This document shows positions 1-11,525 of a DNA stretch of 64,000 nucleotides, in pieces. The notes below the pieces were generated by a model that was not told the DNA's origin, made no database searches, and saw only the letters and a program-made list of their open reading frames with translations. Source of the stretch: Amaranthus tricolor (lineage: Eukaryota > Streptophyta > Magnoliopsida > Caryophyllales > Amaranthaceae); NCBI RefSeq assembly GCF_026212465.1, contig NC_080047.1, forward strand, positions 34,912,057-34,976,056, in the 5' to 3' direction. The translations under genes were made by a program, and so were the position numbers. Each line of letters begins with the position of its first letter. The stretch's first letter is position 1.

Positions 1-599
1 AAGGTATTATAATGACTTGATTGAATGTACTTTGTAAATCAATTATCGATTTTATTACCGGCAAAACTATCTCGTATTTAAGAAAATAGTGTTTTGTGAA
101 ATCTTCTGTCGTAATGATTTTATAGACTTATGAATCATATTCTAGTTGTTTTGAATGAATTTCAAAACCCTTTTAAGTTATATTTACTTTAAGAAGGATT
201 GAAACGAAGCATTTTAGTGGTTTCCTTAAAAAAATCGTATTGAACTTTAATTACTTTTTGTTACGATGCATTTCCATACATGCTAGTGATGCCCCAATAT
301 AATACAAAGGTTATGTTTAATGATATGATTATGCTAAGCATGTTTTACCTATGTGGGAAATATTGTGATTTGATTTTGCTAAGTCGCAAATAAAGTATGT
401 TTTGCTATGTGCAAATAAAAGATGTTTATCATATGGAAAAAGTTAATATTTTTGACTTTCAAATGCTATTAAAATTACAAGATATATATTATGTACAAAA
501 ATATGTTTTAGCCTAAATTGTGTTGGCAAAAGTAAGCTTCCGCTTGATTAATACTAAATTCCAGTTAGTGTTTTGCCTTCATAATTCGAGGCGATTACA
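1..599. repeat. Truncated LTR, second copy of the 25.7-33.4 kb solo LTR family
   Basis: Positions 1-515 match 28516-29055 almost base for base, and 516-599 match 33367-33449. The copy ends in ..ttaca, as the other does. About 0.7 kb of LTR sequence lying between these blocks in the other copy is missing here, in addition to the CACTA insertion. No primer binding site follows the end. The left part lies outside the window. The small ORF at 520-726 has no recognisable product and is ignored. Confidence 0.7.
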
Positions 600-1573
600 T
601 GGCTTCTTCGATTTATGGTTTTTGTGTATGCTTCATTCTTTTGATTATGGCTTCTTCAATTCAAGGTTTGTTTGTTTCAAACATTCTTCATCTTTGGGTT
701 CGTTTTTGGTTGTTTGGGTTCGTTAGCTTCTAGGTTCGTTTCTTTCTGGAACGTTGTTTGGTGTTCTGTGTTACTTTTACTTTGTTAATAGGTTTCATCT
801 CTCTTTTTCGTCTTGAAATTTTTTTGTTTGAATTTTGATTCCATATGAAAATTTCCCTCTAACTCAAAATTTTAGTTTTGTTTTTTGGTTTTGTTGCTAT
901 TGTGTAGCTGTTGGCTTTCTACCTAATATGTAGTTCGTTTTGTGCTTAATATGTTCATGTTTAAATTTGAAAATTTGGAATACTTGATAAAAAAAACTAA
1001 ATGTGGAAAACTTTGGATGTTTGCTTAAATAATTTTGTGGCAAAAATATTAAAGTATTATTTTTTTTAATTTTGAAGTCAATGACAAGAAAAAATTACAC
1101 AATCACATGATCCATAAATAAGGCACCTACCTCAAAGATGTAGAAGACTTAAAAGGCTTTTGGAAATAAAGTAGTCGACTTATGTATTTCTTAAAATTTA
1201 GAAAAATTTTAAGTAATGTATCATTAATTATGAATTTTAATTAGTCTTTAAATTCTGAATTTAAATCGAGAAAACTTTTAGTTGAATACCTGTAATTGGA
1301 CTGGTCTAAATTTTTATTTAAAATCCTTAATTCTTAATTTTAATAATTTTTTATTTTGGAAGGATAGTGCAAAGTCAAATAAGACTAATTGCTTGTATAG
1401 GAGTGCTTAAGTATTGGTCATCACCTCAATTTTTGTTGTCATGTTTTGCTGTGGTGGTTGGGTTATCTCCTCTTAGTTGGTTGATGAGCAAGGGAGGTTG
1501 GTGCTTTTGGCAGTGGTGGGCATCTTTGGAGAGTTCGAGCGATTGACGTCTTGGCTTACTAGTCTTTATATAA
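600..1573. other. AT-rich interval with no recognised gene
   Basis: T-rich sequence with no convincing ORF, RNA gene or clear element end. It separates the truncated LTR from the first copia element. Confidence 0.5.
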
Positions 1574-1578
1574 TAAAT

Positions 1579-1870
1579 TGTTAAAATAATCTAGAAAAAT
1601 CTAGGATTTTAATTAAACAAAAAAATATCTAAACCAAAGAATTAAAAAATAAAAATATCTACGATAATATAATAGAAGATCCTAGAAAAAGTAATTAAAA
1701 AATAAAAATATATAAGATATTTTAGTAAACTTGTAACCAAACTCATCAATATAAATACCCATTGATGTAATCAATTTTTGGCAATGAAGAAGAATATCCA
1801 TTCTACATATTCACTCATTTTTCTATCCAAATAAATCAATTCACTATTTTACCATCTAAATTTTCCTACA
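1579..1870 (+). repeat. 5' LTR of outer copia element
   Basis: Starts TGTTAAAATAATC and ends TTTTCCTACA. It pairs with 16784-17076. The preceding taaat is the target duplication. Confidence 0.93.
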
Positions 1871-1973
1871 TTTGGTATCAAGAGCTAATTAAAACTAAGA
1901 CCTCCAAACAACCTAAACACATTAACCAATATACTCCACAATAAAATAAACCTCTAAGCACAAAATAAAAAAA

Positions 1974-2262
1974 ATGACCTTAACCATTAATTATCCCCAA
2001 GTTAATTGGGTTCCCACATTTAAGGGAGAAAAATATGAACAATGGGCTATGCAAATGAAGTCAATATTTATCTCTCAAGATTTATGGGAATTAGTACAAG
2101 AAGGTTATGAGTAACCACCCAAACTAAAGAGTCATCTTGAGATGAAACAAAAATAAAACAATATAAACAAAATAAGATAAGGGATAACTATGCCCTATCT
2201 CTATTATATCGTGGAGTTGACGAGGCAATACTTACAACGATCATACCCGCAAAAACAGCTAC
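1974..2262 (+). pseudogene. Outer copia gag, 5' part (interrupted)
   Basis: Translation from the ATG at 1974 begins MTLTINYPQVNW and contains a copia Gag N-terminal pattern (FKGEKYEQWAMQMK, then DLWELVQEGY). A stop follows the EGYE segment and further stops accumulate. The frame is then cut by the inserted element at 2268, within a run of five G that became its target duplication. The coding sequence resumes at 13006. Confidence 0.8.
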
Positions 2263-2267
2263 GGGGG

Positions 2268-3742
2268 TGAAAGTTAATAGGAGGTTGAATACTCTCTAGA
2301 GGGGGGGTGAATAGAGAGTTTGGGCTTTTAAAACTTTTCTGGCAGTTTGTCTCAAGAGTTTGAGGAGTCTGTCAAAACTATCTTCTGGAACAGCTTTGAG
2401 CCAATTCGTAAACACTAATCGTATGTGCGGAAAATAAACTTTAAAGAATAACACACGATATGTTAACGAGGTTCGGTTCTAACTAACCTACTCCCCGCCT
2501 ATGGGTTCTCTTTCAACCCGTAGGATTTCAACGCCTTTTATTAATCCGACTTTAATACAAACAAAAAGATCTCACTATCTCCTCTCACCACGTTCTTCCC
2601 CTTGAAGAACCGTATTACAAGCCCCTTTAATAAAAGCAAAATCCCAAATCTCACAATAGAGATTCACAAGTTGAACACTTTGAAAAGTATTCTTGATTAG
2701 GCGTATTAAACTTAATCTAACTCTTTTTAAACTCTTAAGCCTATTACAAATGTAAGAGTTAGATGAACTAAGAATTAAGAATTACGAATTACAAATTACA
2801 ACTCTTAGAGAATTTCTAAATCAAGAGAGAAAGTTGTAAGAAGTGGTGTATCTTAGTTCTGGAGTGAAGCCTCATACATATAGTGTTACGCCTCAACACA
2901 TCTTCAAAAACAAGAAGGCTCCTATCCGTTATTTTCTGTTGACCTGGTCATTCAGCGCCTGTCTTCAAGATCTTGAGGTTATCTTCAAACTGACGTGTAC
3001 TGATAGCTAAAAATAATTTCGTCACTGTGTTTGTAATTGTCCAATGCTATGCTGCCACGTTAGTACTCATACAAGATAATGAATGATAAGCACAAACCCG
3101 ATTTATCAACATTTAACTAATCATTTAAATTAATTCCTATTTTTTAGCATTAATTCAAATTGTTATTTTCTATTTTTAGTATAAATTCAAATATTAACCT
3201 ATTAATAGAAAACTCTAGATCTTGCATAATTATCAAATATAGCCGTGTACTATAATTAGTAAAACATATGTACCTTGTACTATATTTAATCATCAAATTA
3301 ATTTTAACCACATATTTAAATTCAAGTTCAAAATATAAAATATTTAAACGTTAAACAAAAACGTGTAATAAAATATTCAAACTTCATTTTAAATAATATC
3401 CAAGTTAATTTTAATGAACCTTGACCTATTAAAATATTTCAAATATAATTACGAAACTAACCTGATTGTAAACGTAATTATCTTCAAGATTTTGAAACAT
3501 ATTTCAGAACTTATAAAATCAACTTTAAAATAAACTTAAGTTCTTTAAGTATATTCCATTGACTTTGAACTTAAATATATATAAATCAAATGTATATCAA
3601 ATATGATTTTAAACTTACTTAAACAATTAAATGTAATTACTTAATTTATTTGTTTAATCAATATGTGTTTTGAATTATCATCATTCAAGAGAATTAAGTT
3701 TTCAATCTCCCCTTATCATTATTTAAGAGAGTTGAGTCTTCA
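2268..3742 (-). repeat. 3' LTR of Sirevirus-like element
   Basis: Plus strand reads TGAAAGTTAATAGG at the left and GAGTTGAGTCTTCA at the right. It matches 11526-13000 end to end at the same length. This copy lies downstream of the minus-strand coding region, so it is the 3' LTR. Confidence 0.93.
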
Positions 3743-3752
3743 ATCTCCCCCT
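3743..3752 (-). other. Polypurine tract of Sirevirus-like element
   Basis: On the minus strand AGGGGGAGAT lies directly against the start of the 3' LTR, where plus-strand DNA priming is expected. Confidence 0.8.
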
Positions 3753-4419
3753 TGATGAAAGTCAAAACCATATTTTCTTAAATCATATTTCTAAGTTAAT
3801 ATGATTTAAAAAAATTAAAAAATTATCCAATATTTCTTAACATGTTTTCAAATCAGAACAATATAAAAACAGAATAATAATTTTTTATATTTCATATCAT
3901 CACAATCATTATTTATGCAAACAAATATCCAATCATAATGCATGCAAATATAATAATCATCATTGTAATGTAACATCATATCAATACTTTAATATCAAAG
4001 ACATGATTATCAAACATTATGATCACGAACAATAATCAATAATCAGCAACTATCAATTTTTATATCTATATCTTCACAAATTTTCAACAAAAAATTTTCA
4101 TATCTCCCTTAAACATGAATGTTAAGCATGAATAAATCAGAACAAAACATTCATTCAACAATATATTATATCAGAGCATAATATAACAAAACATTAAAAC
4201 ATTCAAGCATCATTAAAACATAATCAGAACAAATACAAAATAAACAAATAAGCAAACAAACAAATAAGCAAGTCAGCAAAATACAAAATACACATTTCTC
4301 CCCCTTTTTGACTTTCATCAAAAAGAAACAGGAAGATTTAAAATGTTGGGATTAACAATAACAACAAAATATTGTTTGCACAAAAAAAAAATTGTTCATC
4401 ATTCAACAACAAATAAAAA

Positions 4420-5898
4420 TTACTTCCTGGACCTCCTCTTCCTTTTCTTGGAAGGAGCTGGTTTTCCAGGTGAAGTTCGATCAGCATCAAATGTTGGAGG
4501 AATTGTTTGAATTGGAGTTGTTTCAGCAACATCAACATCAACCTCTTGATCATCATCTCCCTTTTTCTCTGCCTCCTCCTCTGCTTCTTCTTCCTTTTCT
4601 TTAGTCTCCTCCATGACCTCATCCACTTTAGGCACAGCATCATTACCATCAACAACCTCTTCTTCTACTACCACATCTTCTACTACCATTCCTTTCATTT
4701 CTTTCATAAAAGTGTCTAACATAAAAGTGAGAGTAGACACTTTATCATGCAATGCCAGTAAGGAAGATTTCATTTCACCAACCTCCAAGTCTAGAGACTG
4801 AAGTCGGGAAAGAGTGGTGTGTTCTTTGATGTGAGGTGCAAGACGTGTAAGCCGCTTACCATAAATCTTTTGAAGATCCTCTTTATCAATTGAAGACAAA
4901 TTCGAGTACAACTCATATATGCCATGCACTTTGAAAATACCAAGAGGCGGGAGGATTTCATTAGACAACGAAATAGGACCAGAACAATCCACTTCCTCTA
5001 TCTCAGAGAGCAGATTGAAATGATCAAAGATCAATGTCAAAAGATTGGAATAAGGAAGAGAACAATTGCGAGAATGTGAGCAACAAAACCGCATTGTTGA
5101 GAAGATAATAGAAGAAAAATCAACATTTTTCAGAGAAGAGATCTTCCACATCAGTATGAGATGAGCATCAGTAACCAGTTCACAAGAGGTGTTGCGAGAG
5201 AAAACGGTTCTTACAAGAATGTAGTGTAACAATTTTCCATTAAGATTCAAAGCATTATGAGTTATTTGTTTAGTAGAAGAGAAATCAGAATATGATTCGA
5301 GAATGAACATATCCTTAGCATTTTGTAAGGCCAAAATGTTAGGGGTTTGATCATCAGCTTCATGAGAAAATTTGAAAATGTCATTCATTAGGGTTTTTGA
5401 GATGATAATCTCTTGACCTTTTACAAAACTTCTCAAAGCTTGATCTCCATCAACCATAATAAAAGATAAGTTCGAATAGAAAACTTTTACAAGAGTTGGA
5501 TAAGTAGTAGAACCAGGACTTAATAACATACCAGGAGTAGATTGAATAAAAATAGAGATGATTTCAAAGTCTTCAAACAAGAAGAAATTATAATCAAGAA
5601 TATCAACAAAAGAAAGTGATCTTTGTCGAAAAATATCAACCCATCTCCCATAAGCAGTATGATTTTCAAACCATTGCTTAGGAACATCAAAAGTGTTCAA
5701 TGGTGAGTGAACAACAGGAGTATTAAGTTCAGCCATTTGAGATTTAGATGATTCTCCTTTTTCGGATTTTGAAGAGGACTTGCGTAGTCTTCTTTTAGGT
5801 GCCATTGAAGAGGATTTTGAAAAGCTTGAAAAGGAAAGTGAAAGAGACGGTTTGAGTAGGAAATCAGAAAGAGATTCTGTGAGCAAATGAATAAGCAA
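4420..5898 (-). CDS. Additional ORF downstream of pol in the Sirevirus-like element
   Basis: Open over 492 codons from the first Met (5898). A second Met (MAPKRRLRK, 5805) begins the more family-like part and may be the true start. The N-terminus is Ser/Lys-rich and basic. The middle, about residues 70-360, resembles the uncharacterised proteins found downstream of pol in plant copia elements and often listed as putative plant transposon protein. About residues 365-410 look coiled-coil. Residues 410-465 are strongly acidic (Glu/Asp runs) and the C-terminus ends in a basic cluster KKRKRRSRK that could be a nuclear signal. I see no convincing membrane span or signal peptide, so an envelope role is not supported. 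It is intact although pol is broken. Function unknown. Confidence 0.7.
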   Translation of the reverse strand: MLIHLLTESLSDFLLKPSLSLSFSSFSKSSSMAPKRRLRKSSSKSEKGESSKSQMAELNTPVVHSPLNTFDVPKQWFENHTAYGRWVDIFRQRSLSFVDILDYNFFLFEDFEIISIFIQSTPGMLLSPGSTTYPTLVKVFYSNLSFIMVDGDQALRSFVKGQEIIISKTLMNDIFKFSHEADDQTPNILALQNAKDMFILESYSDFSSTKQITHNALNLNGKLLHYILVRTVFSRNTSCELVTDAHLILMWKISSLKNVDFSSIIFSTMRFCCSHSRNCSLPYSNLLTLIFDHFNLLSEIEEVDCSGPISLSNEILPPLGIFKVHGIYELYSNLSSIDKEDLQKIYGKRLTRLAPHIKEHTTLSRLQSLDLEVGEMKSSLLALHDKVSTLTFMLDTFMKEMKGMVVEDVVVEEEVVDGNDAVPKVDEVMEETKEKEEEAEEEAEKKGDDDQEVDVDVAETTPIQTIPPTFDADRTSPGKPAPSKKRKRRSRK

Positions 5899-6419
5899 AG
5901 CGTATTCACTCGCTATTTAAGAAGTATAGTACAATGCATTTGTACTTTCAATAAATTGATTTGACAACACAAGGAATGCAAAAGGTGTGTGGAGCTTGAC
6001 CGGTTTGTTCATCAAAGTGAACAAGTGTTTGATTTGGGTTTTTAACCGTGAACAAATGGAAATGCAATTATGAGATTAATTGAATTTTAACAAAAATCAT
6101 GAACATGTTTTTAATGTATTGATGATGCTCACAAATAATTTAAACAAACAATTTTGTTTTAAAATAATTAAATATCCTTTATTAATTAAAGGTATTTAAT
6201 TATAAATCCCATATTTATAAAACAAATAATTTTTAAGAAATTGAAATCAAATTTTCAATTCTCAAATTCATGCATAAACACTCATATAATCACAATAATA
6301 TGTAATGCTCCCCCTTAATACATACTTGGTATCATGTAACAATTAACGTTTAATATTTAAATATTTTACTCTTTATCATTACTCTTTGTTATTACTCTTT
6401 GTTATTACTCCCCCTTAAT

Positions 6420-9400
6420 TCATGCAACGTCATTTAGCATGCCAAGTTCCATACGTATATAAGCAAAACGATCAGCACTTAAAGGTTTTGTAAATATATC
6501 CGCTAATTGATTTTCAGTAGATATAAAAGATAAAGAAATATTACCTTTTTCAACATGATCTCTTACAAAACGGTGACGTACCTCAATGTGTTTAGTACGA
6601 GAATTCAGGATTCAGGATTCTTTGTAATACAAATTGCACTTGTATTATCACACTTTATTGGTATACCTTTGAAATCAATTCCAAGGTCTCTAAGTTGTTG
6701 AGCAATCCATAAAATTTGAGAGCAACATGCACCGGCAGCTATGTATTCAGCTTCAGCTGTAGATAAAGCAACTGAATTTTCCTTTTTAGAATACCACGAG
6801 ATCAATGAATTTCCTAAAAATTGACATGATCCTGAGGTGCTTTTTCTATCAACTTTGTATCCAGCATAATCAGCATCTGTAAAGCCAATCAAACTAAAAT
6901 TTCAACAACTAGGGTACCATAGACCAAAGTCTTTAGTCCCATATAAATATCTAAAGATTCTCTTAACTGCTGTTAAATGAGATTCTTTTGGGTTAGCTTG
7001 AAAACGAGCACATAAGCAAACACTAAACATGATATCAGGACGACTAGCAGTTAAATACAATAAAGAACCAATCATACCTCTATAAGTCTTTTGATCAACA
7101 CTCTTACCATTTATATCTTGGTCTAGACTTAGTGTTGTACTCATAGGCGTATTAACTTCTTTACATTGATCCATATTGTACTTCTTTAACAAATCTCTAA
7201 CATATTTACTTTGACAAATAAATATGCCATCTTTCTTTTGTTTTATTTGTAGTCCAAGAAAGAATGTTAAGTCTCCCATCATGCTCATTTCAAACTCTTT
7301 GCACATAATCTCAGAAAATTCCTTGCACAAAGAATCATTAGTAGCTCCAAACAATATATCATCAACATATACTTGAACAACTAGAATATATTTTCCTTTA
7401 GTTTTAATGAAAAGTGTTTTATCAATTTTACCTCGTTGAAATTCATTTTCAAGTAGATGTGAGCTAAATCTGTCATACCAAGCTCTTGGAGCATGTTTCA
7501 AGCCATATAACGCTTTATTTAGTTTGAACACATGATTAGGTAGATCAGAATTTTCAAAGCCGGGTGGTTGTTTAACATATACTTGCTCTTGCAAGTATCC
7601 ATTTAAGAATGCACATTTAACATCCATTTGATATAGTTTAATATTCATGTATGAAGCAAAAGCAAGCATAATACGAATAGATTCTAACCTTGCAACTGGT
7701 GCGAAAGTTTCATCATAATCTATACCTTCTTCTTGATTATAGCCTTGAGCTACCAGTCTTGCTTTATTCCTTACAATGTCTCCATCCTCATTGAGTTTAT
7801 TACGAAAGACCCATCTTGTTCCAATGATGGTACGATCTGGAGGTCTTTCAACTAGATCCCAAACTTTGTTCCTTTCGAATTCATTTAATTCATTTTGCAT
7901 TGCAATGATCCACTCTGGTTCTTGTAATGCTTCTTTAACATCTTTAGGTTCTACAAGAGAAACAAAAGCAGAAAATGCACATAGATTTTTAAGAGAGGAT
8001 CGAGTTTGCGTAACTTTGTTTGGATCACTTATAATGTTTTCTGGAGGATGTTGATATGACTTTCTAGTTCTTCTTCGTAATATGGATGGTGTGTTTTCAT
8101 TCAAAGAACTTGTACTTACTGCATTTGAGGTATTTCTAATTGGTGTTTCTGAAGCAGTATGTTCATAAGCTATCTCAAGTTCTTGAGGTGGGGTCTCAAG
8201 ATCAGACTGTGAGTCTTCAATGTTAACAACCTGTTTTCCTTCATCCTCAATACTTTGTATGGTATGCTGCAAGTTAATCTTTTTAACTGCATTAACATTT
8301 TTAATATCCAGTTCATCATCACTTAAATCATCAAAATGTTTATTAAGGTTTAACTCCTTAAATCCTTCATTTAATGTTTCATTTTTGGATTCATCAAAAA
8401 CAACATGTATACTTTCTTCAACTATACCTGTACGTTTGTTCAACACTCAATAAGCTTTACTATTTAGTGAGTATCCAGGAAATATACCTTCATCACTTCT
8501 AACATCAAATTTACCTAAATTGTCTTTACCATTATTATGAATAAAACATTTGCAACCAAATGGTCTAAAGTAAGCTATATTCGGTTTTCTTCCTTTGAAT
8601 AACTCATAGGGAGTTTTCTTGAGTAAGGGTCTTATAAGGCATCTATTTAAAACATAATTAGCTGTGTTAACAGCCTCAGCCCAATAGTGTTTAGCTAATC
8701 CATTTTCAATAAGCATTGTCCTAGCCATTTCTTCTAAGGTTCGATTTTTCCTTTCAACTACACCGTTTTGTTGGGGTGTCCTAGGAGCTGAAAAGTTATG
8801 GGTTATTCGATATTTTTCACAAAAGGAGTCAAAGCCTAGTTGATCAAACTCTCTTCCATGGTCACTTCTAATCGAGACTATTGGAAGGTTCAGTTGAGTT
8901 TGCATCTCTTTACAACGTCTTGAGAACGGTTTCAAGACTTCACTTTTATCCTTCAAAAAATCAACCCACGTAAATCTAGAATAATCATCAACTATAACTA
9001 AGATGTAAGATTTACCTCTTATGCTCCGTACACGCATTGGTCCACATAAATCAATATGTAAGAGTTCACATGGTCTTGATGTACTTACCATTTTCTTCGG
9101 TTTGAATGAACTTCTTACTTGTTTACCTTTAATGCATGCGTCACAAATAGGACTTTGTTTATAGTCAAGAGCTGGAAGTCCCTTAACTAGATCTTTACTT
9201 ACCAACTTCTGCATAGTGTGAGTATTGATATGACCAAGACGTCTATGCCATAGTTTTGGATTATCTGTAATAGCTTTCAAACACTTGAAATTCTGCACTG
9301 CAATTTCGTTAGTATGTAAAGCATAAACATTATCATTTCTAAGAGCAGTAATGAGAGTAACTCCGGTATTAGGATTTTTAACAACACATTTTTCTTTGTC

Positions 9401-9688
9401 AAATATTACTTCATTACCTTTATCACATAGTTGAGACACACTTAGCAAATTAAATTTTAGACCTTCAACTAAATAAACATTATCAATAGTTTTAGATGGA
9501 TTCTTACCAATTTTACCAACGCCTAAAATTTTGCATTTACCTTTATCTCCTAATGTGATTGAGCCATTGCATTTTTCTTTAATTTCAGAAAATAAAGAGA
9601 TTTTACCACTCATATGTCTCGAGCATCCACTATCTAAAATCCACTTTTGTTTAACCTACAAAACAAAAAAAAATAACCTTTCTCAACC
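6420..9688 (-). pseudogene. pol: pol of Sirevirus-like element (protease, integrase, RT, RNase H), disabled
   Basis: Reading on the minus strand: protease Asp-Ser-Gly (Asp codon 9632-9634); GAG-pre-integrase zinc site with LWHRRLGH and CDACIKGK; integrase core with DLCGP, SDHGREF and the QQNGVVERKN Glu motif; RT with the catalytic YVDD in VQVYVDDILFG; RNase H with TDADYAG and the CDN segment. The frame is in phase with gag. Breaks: TGA at 8447-8449 between integrase and RT, TGA at 6902-6904 just before RNase H, and a frameshift near 6605-6625 where a 7 bp motif is tandemly repeated. The reading frame after the shift runs to the stop at 6420. It cannot give a full polyprotein as it stands. Confidence 0.92.
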
Positions 9689-11482
9689 TTACTTGGCTAT
9701 CCAAGTGACAAATTTGGAACCATGTTCGGGATAGACCATGTTGGGTGGTCTTGTCCCTTTAGGAACCCATATTTGCTTTATTTGTCCACGTAATTCAACA
9801 GGAAAGGAATTCTTGATAATATAATTTTCCTTACGTCTGTAAGGACATGCAAATCTTATATGTCCTTCTTTGCAACAAAATGTGCAAGTAGGAGTACGTT
9901 TATGTTTATATGCACCTTTCACAAATGTGGTTTTACTCTTATAGTTATGTGTAACATTATTATAACCAATACCACGTTTATCACTAGTTGGTTTTTGTCG
10001 TGTAAGCATTTTAGTGAATTTGGATTCAGATTCATTTAGCTTGGTTAATGCTTGTAGATTTTTCTCAGACTCATTTTTCAAGGTTTTGATCCTGGCTTCA
10101 AGATCATTGTTCTCATTCTTTAGGTCAATAAGCTGTTTAGTCTGGCTGAGATTCTGTTCTTTCAAGACCTTGACAGTCTTTTCAAGATTAATGTTTTCAG
10201 CCTTTAGCGATTCATTTTTATTTATGATTTCTTCACAACCTTCAGCATAATGACGTATTCTATCTTCTAAAGTGTTTTTCTCATCTTTTAAAATTTTCTC
10301 AATTTGAAACATATTGACGAGAGTTGTAACTAATTCATCTTTTGAGCATGTGTTAAGATAGTCACGTACCTCTTTATGATTTTGATCTAAATCATCATTG
10401 TCATCATTATCAGCCATAAGACATACATGAGCTTGTCCATCTTCAGTTTCAGATTCGGATGATCCTTCGGAATCACTCCAAGTTGCAACCATCGCTTGTT
10501 TGTTCTTTTTCTTTTTGTAGGATTGTCTTTTCTTCTTAGGACAGTCCTTTACGATATGTTCTGTAGAACCACACTCAAAACAAGCAAGTTTATTAGTCTT
10601 AAAATTTGAATTAGAGTTAGAAGATTTACCTTTATTTCTGGATTTAAATTTCTTAAATCTTTTTCGCATCTTCATAATTCCTTCAAGACCTTTTGTGATT
10701 AACGCAAATGGATCTTCCTCATCATCGCTATCTTCATTTTCACTTGAAAATTCATGATGTTTCTTTGCCTTTAGAGCAAGATTTTTCATGGAAGGTATTA
10801 CATCATTATCTCTATCATCATGTAGCGTAAGTTCATGAGTTGTGAGTTTTCCAAGGAGATCGTCAAGCGATAGAACTTTCAAGTCTTGAGCTTCCTCTAT
10901 GGCGGTGACTTTTGGACCCCATTTGGATCTTGGAAGACACCTTAAGACTTTCTGGACTTTTTCTGCATTAGTAAAAGTTTTTCCAAGAGAATTCAGACTG
11001 TTAGTAATCAAAGTAAAACGAGTAAACATTTCATTTATATTCTCATCCTTTTTCATCTTGAACATTTCGTATTGATGCATGTGGATGTTGATCTTTGTTT
11101 CCTTCACTTGACTTGTTCCTTCGTATGTCACAACCAACTTGTCCCATATTTCTTTAGCACTTGTACATGAAGAAACTCGATTGAACTCAGTACCATTCAA
11201 AGCACAACATAATTGATTCATTGCCCTATAATTTTTGGAAACCCATTCCAAAACTGTTTGTGAATATTCGGATTCGGACTTTATTACATCATTTCCTTGA
11301 GCGTCCTTTTTCATGGGTATCTTAGGTCCTTTAGTTATGATCTCCCAAAGTTCCATATCTTGATCAATCACGAACATTTTCATCAAAGTTTTCCAATGTG
11401 AGAAATTTGTACCGCAAAACAAAGGTGGTCTTGAACACGAACGCCCTTGAGCAAACAACCCTTCTCCTATTGAATCCATCAC
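9689..11482 (-). CDS. gag: Gag polyprotein of Sirevirus-like element
   Basis: Intact ORF of 597 residues starting 30 bp after the primer site. Residues 1-230 form the copia Gag domain (FCGTNFSHWKTLMKMFV near the start, AKEIWDKLVVTYEGTSQV in the middle). A CX2CX4HX4C zinc knuckle lies at 301-314 (CFECGSTEHIVKDC). About 390-490 is a long heptad-like coiled coil, and a second knuckle with the same spacing is at 533-546 (CTFCCKEGHIRFAC). Two knuckles plus coiled coil fit Sirevirus Gag. It would bind and package element RNA in cytoplasmic particles. The ORF ends in TAA at 9689-9691, and two more in-frame stops follow before pol. Confidence 0.9.
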   Translation of the reverse strand: MMDSIGEGLFAQGRSCSRPPLFCGTNFSHWKTLMKMFVIDQDMELWEIITKGPKIPMKKDAQGNDVIKSESEYSQTVLEWVSKNYRAMNQLCCALNGTEFNRVSSCTSAKEIWDKLVVTYEGTSQVKETKINIHMHQYEMFKMKKDENINEMFTRFTLITNSLNSLGKTFTNAEKVQKVLRCLPRSKWGPKVTAIEEAQDLKVLSLDDLLGKLTTHELTLHDDRDNDVIPSMKNLALKAKKHHEFSSENEDSDDEEDPFALITKGLEGIMKMRKRFKKFKSRNKGKSSNSNSNFKTNKLACFECGSTEHIVKDCPKKKRQSYKKKKNKQAMVATWSDSEGSSESETEDGQAHVCLMADNDDNDDLDQNHKEVRDYLNTCSKDELVTTLVNMFQIEKILKDEKNTLEDRIRHYAEGCEEIINKNESLKAENINLEKTVKVLKEQNLSQTKQLIDLKNENNDLEARIKTLKNESEKNLQALTKLNESESKFTKMLTRQKPTSDKRGIGYNNVTHNYKSKTTFVKGAYKHKRTPTCTFCCKEGHIRFACPYRRKENYIIKNSFPVELRGQIKQIWVPKGTRPPNMVYPEHGSKFVTWIAK

Positions 11483-11511
11483 AAGATATTAATCTTTTTG
11501 TGTGAAACTCA

Positions 11512-11523
11512 GCTCTGATACCA
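11512..11523 (-). other. Primer binding site of Sirevirus-like element
   Basis: The minus strand reads TGGTATCAGAGC two bases after the 5' LTR, complementary to the 3' end of plant initiator Met tRNA. Confidence 0.9.
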
Positions 11524-11525
11524 AT

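Noticed and set aside
520..726. 68-residue ORF
   Set aside because: Starts inside an LTR and has no domain, promoter or splice context.
4338..4801. Several ORFs of 60-105 residues on both strands
   Set aside because: Shadows of the acidic, low-complexity C-terminus of the long minus-strand ORF.
9654..9692. GTAAGG...TTTTGTAG between gag and pol looks like a small intron that would remove the stops
   Set aside because: It would be under 40 nt, below the usual plant minimum, and joining the sides puts pol out of frame.
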